A stretch of DNA of 64,000 bases from an uncultured Rhizobiaceae bacterium (GTDB lineage Bacteria > Pseudomonadota > Alphaproteobacteria > Rhizobiales > Rhizobiaceae), in assembly GCA_947259295.1 (NCBI GenBank), contig CAMYMG010000102.1, positions 1 to 64,000 of the forward strand, given 5' to 3'. This document shows positions 58,051-64,000 of this stretch, in pieces. A program made the position numbers and the translations under genes. Under the pieces are notes generated by a model. The model saw nothing but the letters and a program-made list of their open reading frames with translations. It did no database searches and was not told the DNA's origin. The number at the start of each line of letters is the position of its first letter. Position 1 is the stretch's first letter.

Positions 58051-58722
58051 CTAGAGATCCGGAACGGTGAGGTCGGCGACGCTGCCTGAAACGAGAAGCT
58101 CCGCCTCTGTCACGGCCTGCAGATCGGCGAGCGAAAGGCCCGCAAGCTTCTCGCGCAGCACGAAGCGGCCTTCCTCGATGTCGATCACCGCAAGCGAGGT
58201 GTAGACGCGCGTCACGCAGGCGACGCCGGTGAGCGGCAAGGTGCAACGCTTCACCAGCTTCGGCTTGCCGTCCTTCGTCACGTGATCGGTGATGACGGCA
58301 ACGCGCTTGGCGCCGTGGACCAGGTCCATCGCGCCACCCACCGCGGGGACGCCTTTCGGGCCGGTCGACCAGTTGGCGAGATCGCCGTTTTCCGCCACCT
58401 CATAGGCACCGAGGATCGCGACATCGAGATGGCCGCCGCGCACCATGGCGAAACTGTCGGCGTGGTGGAAGAAGGCGGAGCCGGGCCGCAGCGTCACGGC
58501 CTTCTTGCCGGCATTGATCAGGTCCCAGTCCTCCTCGCCCTTGGCCGGCGGCGGCCCGAAATCCAGGATGCCATTCTCGGTGTGGAAGATGGCCTCACGG
58601 CCTGCCGGCTGGTACTGCGCCACCTTCTCGGGGAAGCCGATGCCCAGATTGACATAGGCGCTGTCGTGAATGTCCTGCGCTGCGCGCCAGGCAATCTGGT
58701 TGTTGCTGAGCTTGGCCATCAT
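58051..58722 (-). CDS. pcaJ: 3-oxoacid (3-oxoadipate) CoA-transferase subunit B
   Basis: A 223-residue class I CoA-transferase beta subunit. The catalytic glutamate lies in EAIFHTENGILDFGP, with VNLGIGFPEKVAQYQPAG before it and GGHLDVAILGAYEVAENGDL and GAMDLVHGAKRVAVITDHV after, all family hallmarks. With subunit A it moves CoA from succinyl-CoA to 3-oxoadipate, the last but one step of the beta-ketoadipate pathway. It starts at ATG 58722, one base after the subunit A stop. The match to 3-oxoadipate rather than acetoacetate or another 3-oxoacid is inferred from the adjacent hydroxyquinol dioxygenase and phenol hydroxylase genes. Confidence 0.85.
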   Translation of the reverse strand: MMAKLSNNQIAWRAAQDIHDSAYVNLGIGFPEKVAQYQPAGREAIFHTENGILDFGPPPAKGEEDWDLINAGKKAVTLRPGSAFFHHADSFAMVRGGHLDVAILGAYEVAENGDLANWSTGPKGVPAVGGAMDLVHGAKRVAVITDHVTKDGKPKLVKRCTLPLTGVACVTRVYTSLAVIDIEEGRFVLREKLAGLSLADLQAVTEAELLVSGSVADLTVPDL

Positions 58723-58723
58723 G

Positions 58724-59455
58724 TCAGGCCACCTCGGGGTAGATGGCGTTTGCGAGGTTCAGGTCCTCTTCCTGCTGCGGATGCGGTACCGCGACGACCT
58801 TCTGCACGAAGATGCCGGGCGTGATGACGATCTCAGGATCGATGCCGCCCGCCGGCACGATCCGGCTCGCCTGCACGACGGTTTCGGCGGCCGCCATGCA
58901 CATCAGCGGATTGAAGTTCCGCGCCGCGGCCCGATAGGTGAGGTTGCCATGCGTATCGGCAGCCTCCGCCTTGACCAGCGCGACGTCGGCCTTCAGCCAG
59001 CGCTCCCGGACATAGGATCGTCCTTCGAACTCCTCGACAGGCTTGCCCTTTGCGAGATCGGTCCCGAAGGAGGTGGGCGTGTAGAATGCCGGAATGCCGG
59101 CCCCGCCAGCCCGTATCCGCTCCGCGAGCGTGCCCTGAGGCACCAGTTCAAGCTCGATCCTGCCGGCCTGGTAAAGCTCGGTGAAAACCACGGGATCGGC
59201 GGAGCGCGGGAAGGAGCAGATGAGCTTCCTCACCATGCCGGCCTCGATCAAGGCGGCGAGGCCGACATGGCCGTTGCCGGCATTGTTGTTGATGACCGTC
59301 AGCCCGCTTGGTTTCCCGGTCGCAAGAAAGCGGTCTATGAGCGCGTGAATGAGCTCGATTGGCGACCCAGCGCCGCCAAAGCCGCCGATCATCACGGTCA
59401 TCCCATCCTCTATACCGGCCACGGCCGTGGCGAGGTCTGCGGCTGTCTTGTCCAT
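58724..59455 (-). CDS. pcaI: 3-oxoacid (3-oxoadipate) CoA-transferase subunit A
   Basis: A 243-residue class I CoA-transferase alpha subunit. Landmarks are GMTVMIGGFGGAGSPIELIH (the GGFG.G.P oxyanion loop), TVINNNAGNGHVGLAALIEA, FGTDLAKGKPVEEFEGRSYV and EAADTHGNLTYRAAARNFNP. It combines with subunit B into the active enzyme. It follows the dioxygenase gene by 5 bp and precedes pcaJ by one base, so all are in one operon with the phenol hydroxylase and transporter. Assignment to 3-oxoadipate is by operon context. Confidence 0.85.
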   Translation of the reverse strand: MDKTAADLATAVAGIEDGMTVMIGGFGGAGSPIELIHALIDRFLATGKPSGLTVINNNAGNGHVGLAALIEAGMVRKLICSFPRSADPVVFTELYQAGRIELELVPQGTLAERIRAGGAGIPAFYTPTSFGTDLAKGKPVEEFEGRSYVRERWLKADVALVKAEAADTHGNLTYRAAARNFNPLMCMAAAETVVQASRIVPAGGIDPEIVITPGIFVQKVVAVPHPQQEEDLNLANAIYPEVA

Positions 59456-59460
59456 ACCGG

Positions 59461-60348
59461 TCAGCGATCCCCTCGCGACAGCACGAAATCGAACTCGACG
59501 TCGTAGAACGGTGCCTCGACATCGGCCTTGGCGGCGGCTTCCGCGTCATCGACCTTGCGAAACTCGGCGAGCAGGCTTTTCTTCACGCCGAACACGGCGT
59601 CGGAATCGATGTACGCGTCGTCCGGATCGAAGATGTGCGTCGTCAGCGTGTCGAAACCTTCTGCCTCGACGATGTAGTGCAGATGCGCCGGACGATACGG
59701 GTGGCGCCCGAGCGCGCCGAGCAGCTTGCCGACTGGGCCGTCATCCGGGATCGGATAATATTTCGGCTTCACGCCGCGAAACCAGTAGCGGCCGTCGGCG
59801 CCGGTGCGAAAGACGCCGCGCAGGTTGAAGTCGGGCTGGATGCCCTTCTGCTGGACATCGTAGAAGCCCTCGTCATTGGCCTGCCAGACATCGATCTTGG
59901 CTCCCGCAACGGGGCGACCCTCGGTGTCGAGGATGCGGCCATGCACGAACATCGGCTCGCCCTTCTGGTCGAGACAGATGTTAGAGCCCATCGGCAGTTC
60001 GGGTGCGTCGGCGACATGGAAGGGACCGAGCACGGTCGATTCCGAGGCGCCCGACGGCTTGCGGTTGTTGATCGCGTCAACCAGCATCGAGACGCCGAGA
60101 ACGTCCGACAGCAGGATGTACTCCTGCCGCCACTCGTTGCAGATCTGCCCGGTCCGGGTGAGAAACATGATTGCCGCGAACCATTCGTCCTGGGTCGGCT
60201 CGATCTCCTTCACCGCCTCGTGCAGTTTCCGCGTGATGACTTCCATCACGTCGCGGAGCCGGGCATCCTTGGCGTTCTTGTTGCGGGCGACGACGACTTC
60301 GGCCGAGTTCGCCTCGGTGAAATAGCCGGTTTCATGTCCGTCGATCAT
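59461..60348 (-). CDS. Intradiol ring-cleavage dioxygenase, hydroxyquinol 1,2-dioxygenase type
   Basis: A 295-residue non-haem Fe(III) intradiol dioxygenase. An N-terminal helical dimerisation domain (1-105, TRTGQICNEWRQEYILLSDV) is followed by the catalytic beta-sandwich. The iron ligands are visible: Tyr in DEGFYDVQQ, Tyr in KPKYYPIPDDGPVG, and His-x-His in YRPAHLHYIVEAEG. The sequence GASESTVLGPFHVADAPE matches hydroxyquinol dioxygenases more than catechol enzymes. It converts 1,2,4-trihydroxybenzene to maleylacetate. ATG 60348 has GAGGAGG six bases upstream and lies 9 bp after the hydroxylase stop. Catechol or chlorocatechol activity cannot be excluded. Confidence 0.87.
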   Translation of the reverse strand: MIDGHETGYFTEANSAEVVVARNKNAKDARLRDVMEVITRKLHEAVKEIEPTQDEWFAAIMFLTRTGQICNEWRQEYILLSDVLGVSMLVDAINNRKPSGASESTVLGPFHVADAPELPMGSNICLDQKGEPMFVHGRILDTEGRPVAGAKIDVWQANDEGFYDVQQKGIQPDFNLRGVFRTGADGRYWFRGVKPKYYPIPDDGPVGKLLGALGRHPYRPAHLHYIVEAEGFDTLTTHIFDPDDAYIDSDAVFGVKKSLLAEFRKVDDAEAAAKADVEAPFYDVEFDFVLSRGDR

Positions 60349-60357
60349 GGGACCTCC

Positions 60358-62112
60358 TCAACGCGCAAGAACAGATTTGAAGACGCGGCGCAGTTCGGCC
60401 GCCGGGTCGGAAGCCAGCGTTTCGGCGCGCCAGGCGACATGGTGATCTGGCCTGACGATCAGGCAGCCTGTGTCGCGGATTTCCCGCGCGCGCGCCCAGT
60501 CGCCGGTATGATCCTCGATGGCGCGGCGCGGGCCGATCACATGCGTGCGAATCGGCAGGCCGAGTTCAGCGCCGACGGTTTCGGCCGCCGCCACCCAGGC
60601 ATCGCCGCCGATGCCGGTCAGCAGCGTGAACTCGCCATGGCCGCAAAGGTCGAGCGTCGAGACCTTCTTGCCGGAGCGCTCGAACACCCAGACATGCGGC
60701 AGGCGCGCGCCAGGCCAGGTCGTGGGCGCATAATGCAGCTCACGGTCCTTTTCGAAGTCGGGCTCCGGCTGACCGTCGGTGACGATCGCGCAGGAAGTGT
60801 AGCGCTGGTTCATCTCGACGCCATGCGCATCGAACTCGTAGTTCTTGAAGGCAATCGCCTTGCGCAAGGCCTCGCGCTGCGCCTCCGCGGCCGGGGTCGC
60901 ATCGCAGCGCGCTTCCATGTTGCGCTGGATCTTTTCGTGATCGACGCCGCCATCCATGCCGAGCGCCTCGAAGATCGGCCCGAATTCCGCGATGGACTGG
61001 TTGGCCCGCGTCACGATCTGGCGGGCGATTGGCGCGCGCTCTTCCGAGTAGCTGTCAAGAAGACCGATGCCGGCCTGCCCCTGCACCACCTTGGCGAGCT
61101 TCCAGGCAAGGTTGAATCCGTCCTGGATCGAGGTGTTCGAGCCGAGACCGTTCGACGGCGGGTGCCGATGCGCGGCATCGCCCATGATGAACACCCGTCC
61201 CTTCTGCATATGCGTCGCGAAGCAGTTGTTCACAGTCCAGGTGTTGGCGCCCAGAAGCTCGATCTCCAGCTCCGTGTCTCCGACAAGCTGGCGCGCCACC
61301 TCTGTCGCCAGTTCCGGCGTCACCTCGGGCGGCGGCTGGTTGATGTCGTAGCCCCAAACGATCAGCCACTCGTTCCAGGGCCGGACCATGCGCACCAGGC
61401 CCATGCCGATGCCGCCGACATCGGCGCCCGGCTGCATCACCCAGTAGAGGACGCTCGGCCGGTGCGCCACGTATCTCGACAGATCGGCGCGGAACAGGAT
61501 GTTCATCGATCCGCCGACCCCCATCTTGCCCTCGAGCGGTACGCCGAGATGCTCGGCCACCAGCGAATTGCCGCCATCCGCGCCGACGAGGAATTTCGAA
61601 CGGACCGTGAATTCCTTGCCCGTCAGGCGGTCGCGGCAGGTCGTCGTGACGCCCTCGTCATCCTGCTCGTGGCTCAGATACTCCGTGCTCATGCGCGCCT
61701 GCGTGCCACGCGAACAGGCCGTCTTGAACAGGATCGGCTCCATGAAGGTCTGGGGCAGGTCGTTCATGAAGGACGGCGACGACAGCAGGTGCTCGGCCTT
61801 GGAACTCGGGTGGGTGCCCCAGCTCTTCATGCGGCCGATCTCTTCGCCCGCCAGACTCTCGCAGAACACGTTCTCGCCCATCAGTTCCTGCGGTGAGGCA
61901 TGCATCATTGCCTCCGCCTCGACATCCCGGCCGAGATCGCGAAGCACCTCCATCGTCCGCTGGTTGGTGATGTGGGCACGCGGCGTGTTCGACAGCCAGC
62001 GGTAGCGGTTCACCACCATGTTGGCGACGCCGTAGCTGGACAGCAGAGCCGCCGTCGCCGAGCCGGCCGGGCCGGTCCCGACGATCAGGACCTCGGTTTC
62101 TATATCGGCCAT
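60358..62112 (-). CDS. FAD-dependent phenol hydroxylase, TfdB-like
   Basis: A 584-residue flavoprotein monooxygenase of the PheA/TfdB group. FAD-binding motifs are VLIVGTGPAGSATAALLSSY at the N-terminus, the DG motif VGADGGNSLVAEHLG and the GD motif MGDAAHRHPPSNGLGSN. The stretch NTPRAHITNQRTMEVLRDLG is characteristic of 2,4-dichlorophenol 6-monooxygenase-like enzymes. A C-terminal thioredoxin-like domain follows. It hydroxylates a phenol (possibly resorcinol or a chlorophenol) using NAD(P)H and oxygen, feeding the adjacent hydroxyquinol dioxygenase. ATG 62112 overlaps the permease stop by one base and has AGGGAGGA upstream; TTG 62115 is less likely. The exact phenol is unknown. Confidence 0.85.
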   Translation of the reverse strand: MADIETEVLIVGTGPAGSATAALLSSYGVANMVVNRYRWLSNTPRAHITNQRTMEVLRDLGRDVEAEAMMHASPQELMGENVFCESLAGEEIGRMKSWGTHPSSKAEHLLSSPSFMNDLPQTFMEPILFKTACSRGTQARMSTEYLSHEQDDEGVTTTCRDRLTGKEFTVRSKFLVGADGGNSLVAEHLGVPLEGKMGVGGSMNILFRADLSRYVAHRPSVLYWVMQPGADVGGIGMGLVRMVRPWNEWLIVWGYDINQPPPEVTPELATEVARQLVGDTELEIELLGANTWTVNNCFATHMQKGRVFIMGDAAHRHPPSNGLGSNTSIQDGFNLAWKLAKVVQGQAGIGLLDSYSEERAPIARQIVTRANQSIAEFGPIFEALGMDGGVDHEKIQRNMEARCDATPAAEAQREALRKAIAFKNYEFDAHGVEMNQRYTSCAIVTDGQPEPDFEKDRELHYAPTTWPGARLPHVWVFERSGKKVSTLDLCGHGEFTLLTGIGGDAWVAAAETVGAELGLPIRTHVIGPRRAIEDHTGDWARAREIRDTGCLIVRPDHHVAWRAETLASDPAAELRRVFKSVLAR

Positions 62113-63161
62113 CAAGTTCCTCCCTCAATCTTCGCGCCGGTAAGCCTGCGGCGAACCGGAAACAGATGCAGCCCGCTGCGGGCCGAGATCAGTCCCCACA
62201 GTCCCGTCGGCGCAAACAGCATGATGACGATGGCAAGCACGCCGAGCGTCATCAGGTACCAGCTGCCATAGTCGGCCAGCACCGAGCGCAGCATGTAGAA
62301 CACCAGGACGCCCAGGATCGGCCCCTCGATGGTGCCGATCCCGCCGATGACGACGATGAAGATCACATAGGCGGTCCAGTCGGTGACGGCGAAGGCCGCG
62401 TCAGGCGAAATACGGGCCGTCTGCATGAAGATCAGCGCGCCGGTCAGACCAGTTGCAGCAGCGGCGATCAGGAACACGGCCCATTTGAGCTTTGCCGCAT
62501 CGACACCCACAGACTGGGCCGCATCGACATTGTCGCGCACGGCGGCGAGTGCCAGGCCGAGCCTGCTGCGCAGCAGCCAGTAGATGCCGGCCGTAGCGAG
62601 GACGACCAGCACGAGTGCCAGCCAATAGGCTAGGATGTCGCGGGCCGCGGCGTCGCGGACCCCGAACAGAGCCTGGATCGCATCGGTTCCGATGATGTTT
62701 CGTGTTGCCTCGCGCGGCAGCGAGGTGCCGGTACCGCCACCAAGAGCCTTCCATTGCGCAACCAGCAGGCGCGTCACCTCGGCGATCACCCAGGTGCCGA
62801 TGGCGAAATAGGCCCCCTGCAGGCGAAAGGCGAAGAACGCGGTCGGAACCGCCAGCAGTAATGCAGCCAGGCCGCCCAGCGGAATGGCCCAGACCGGGTC
62901 CCAGCCGAGCAGGATCACCCCGGCAAACATCGCATAGGCGCCGATGCCTACGAATGCCTGCTGGCCGACCGAAACCAGGCCGCCATAGCCCGCCAGAAGA
63001 TTCCAGAGCTGGGCCAGAGTCAGCATGGTGAGGATGAAGAAGAGATCCTGGATCACGCTGCGCGACGCGAAGGCGGGCAACATTACGCCGGCGACGACCA
63101 GCACAAGCATGGCGACGGCTGTCGCAGTCCCGGCGCGGGTGCGGGTTGTCAAACGGTACAT
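62112..63161 (-). CDS. Branched-chain-type ABC transporter permease (LivM family)
   Basis: A 349-residue membrane protein with about 9-10 helices. LivM marks are LLAGYGGLVSVGQQAFVGIG, YFAIGTWVIAEVTRLLVAQW, LRSRLGLALAAVRDNVDAAQ and VIGGIGTIEGPILGVLVFYM. It is the second permease of a hydrophobic amino-acid uptake-type system; in aromatic-degradation operons such systems import benzoate-type or phenolic acids. It follows LivH by 7 bp and overlaps the hydroxylase start by one base, placing transport and ring hydroxylation in one operon. Confidence 0.9.
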   Translation of the reverse strand: MYRLTTRTRAGTATAVAMLVLVVAGVMLPAFASRSVIQDLFFILTMLTLAQLWNLLAGYGGLVSVGQQAFVGIGAYAMFAGVILLGWDPVWAIPLGGLAALLLAVPTAFFAFRLQGAYFAIGTWVIAEVTRLLVAQWKALGGGTGTSLPREATRNIIGTDAIQALFGVRDAAARDILAYWLALVLVVLATAGIYWLLRSRLGLALAAVRDNVDAAQSVGVDAAKLKWAVFLIAAAATGLTGALIFMQTARISPDAAFAVTDWTAYVIFIVVIGGIGTIEGPILGVLVFYMLRSVLADYGSWYLMTLGVLAIVIMLFAPTGLWGLISARSGLHLFPVRRRLTGAKIEGGT

Positions 63162-63168
63162 GACGCCC

Positions 63169-64000
63169 TCAATCCACGGCGCGGGGAAACAGGCCCCGCG
63201 GCTTGAGCAGCATCACGGCGAGGAATGCGATATGGCCCGCCAGGATCTGCCATTCGGGATTGACCGCCGCGCCGACCGTTTGCGCGACGCCGACAATGAT
63301 GCCGCCGGCAAGCGTTCCCCACAGGCTGCCGAGGCCGCCGATGATCACCGCCTCGAAGGCATAGATCAGCCGCGCCGGGCCGATGGAGGGGTCGAAGTTC
63401 GCCCGCATGCCGAGATAGAGCGCGGCCAGTGTCACCACCACCATCGCGATGCCGGTGGCAATCGCGAAAATCCGCTTCGGCTCGATCCCCATCAGCCCTG
63501 CAGCCACCGCGTCGTCCGAGGTGGCGCGAAACGAGCGCCCGAGCGCAGTGTGATAGAAGAGCGCGTTCAGCGTCAGGATCGCGGCGACCGCGGAGAGGAA
63601 GGTCAGGAGCGGCATCACGCCGACGGTAACCAGCCCGAGATCGAGGGACGCCCCTTCCAGCGTGCCGGCGGGAATGCGCTGGCTGTCGGCGGAAAACCCC
63701 TCTAGAAGTCCGTTCTGCAGGGTTACCGACAGGCCGAAGGTAACGAGCAGCGGCGGCAGGATGTCCTTGCCCAGCACCCGGTTCAGCACCACCGTCTGCA
63801 GCAACCAGCCGAAGCCGAACATCAGCGGCATGGCGATTAGCACGGCGACCCAGGGCGACAGGCCGAGCAACTGCACGCCTACCAGGATCAGGTAGGCCGC
63901 GAACACGATCAGGTCCCCATGCGCGAGGTTGACAAGGCGCATGATGCCGAAAACGAGGCTGAGCCCCGCCGCGAACAGTGCATAAAGGCCGCCAAGCAGG
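63169..64000 (-). CDS. Branched-chain-type ABC transporter permease (LivH family), 5' end outside window
   Basis: At least 277 residues of a LivH-type permease, open to the window edge. The frame continues upstream of ATG 63942 with LLGGLYALFAAGLSLVFGIM, the well-known N-terminal LivH motif, so that ATG is internal and the true start is beyond base 64000. Further marks are RLVNLAHGDLIVFAAYL, ATSDDAVAAGLMGIEPKRIF and YAFEAVIIGGLGSLWGTLAGG. It pairs with LivM. The binding protein and two ATPases (LivK, LivG, LivF types) are not in the window and presumably lie to the right. Confidence 0.9.
   Translation of the reverse strand, partial: LLGGLYALFAAGLSLVFGIMRLVNLAHGDLIVFAAYLILVGVQLLGLSPWVAVLIAMPLMFGFGWLLQTVVLNRVLGKDILPPLLVTFGLSVTLQNGLLEGFSADSQRIPAGTLEGASLDLGLVTVGVMPLLTFLSAVAAILTLNALFYHTALGRSFRATSDDAVAAGLMGIEPKRIFAIATGIAMVVVTLAALYLGMRANFDPSIGPARLIYAFEAVIIGGLGSLWGTLAGGIIVGVAQTVGAAVNPEWQILAGHIAFLAVMLLKPRGLFPRAVD

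Noticed and set aside
1-64000. rRNA, tRNA and CRISPR features
   Set aside because: No tRNA-like cloverleaf with a terminal TTCGA block, no rRNA-like stretch and no regularly spaced repeats were noticed on either strand. A covariance-model scan would be needed to be certain.

Overview
The window looks like a chromosomal or large-replicon segment of a high-GC alphaproteobacterium of the Hyphomicrobiales, probably Phyllobacteriaceae/Mesorhizobium-like. This is inferred from an Omp25/Omp31-type porin, an HmuPSTUV haem locus with TGA-N9-TCA (RirA-type) boxes, and the density of ABC/TRAP importers with local IclR, FadR, AraC and MarR regulators. No rRNA, tRNA, CRISPR array or complete mobile element is visible. 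Only the extreme left edge carries mobile debris: the 3' end of an IS3-family transposase with its inverted repeat, and a decayed tyrosine-recombinase C-terminus.

Layout. 0.4-3 kb: outer-membrane beta-barrel protein and an NhaC-type antiporter. 3.1-9 kb: aldehyde dehydrogenase plus a ribose-type ABC importer, divergent from an IclR regulator. 9-16.6 kb: a MalFGK-type ABC importer with an embedded RidA protein, divergent from a creatininase-family hydrolase, a Gfo/Idh/MocA oxidoreductase and a FadR regulator. 16.7-21.4 kb: AraC regulator, hybrid-lacking PAS histidine kinase, lone receiver and FixJ-type regulator. 21.4-26.7 kb: a compact operon for a three-subunit, cobalt-type nitrile hydratase-family enzyme with thiocyanate hydrolase architecture, a Tat-exported metallo-beta-lactamase-fold hydrolase and a MIP channel; nearby are a LolA-like unknown and a CbiM-type cobalt permease. 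26.7-30.7 kb: MarR/OhrR-like repressor divergent from an exported alpha/beta hydrolase, then a GMC oxidoreductase. 29.9-34.9 kb: FadR regulator divergent from a TRAP transporter and a galactonate dehydratase-like enzyme. 35-41.8 kb: ArsR-like regulator, GH51 arabinofuranosidase and a sugar ABC importer, linked by shared TCGGATA palindromes. 41.9-50.3 kb: TonB, a small secreted protein, a haem receptor and hmuPSTUV. 50.4-58 kb: M20 amidohydrolase, Dpp-type peptide importer with a fused permease-ATPase, FadR regulator. 58-64 kb: CoA transferase, hydroxyquinol dioxygenase, TfdB-like phenol hydroxylase and a LivHM-type importer.

The genes are mostly self-contained uptake-plus-catabolism modules, each with its own regulator beside or divergent from it. 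The most unusual module is the cobalt enzyme cluster at 21.4-26.7 kb. It pairs a split nitrile hydratase/thiocyanate hydrolase with a probable cobalt importer, an exported metallohydrolase and a channel, and I do not recognise this combination as a described system.
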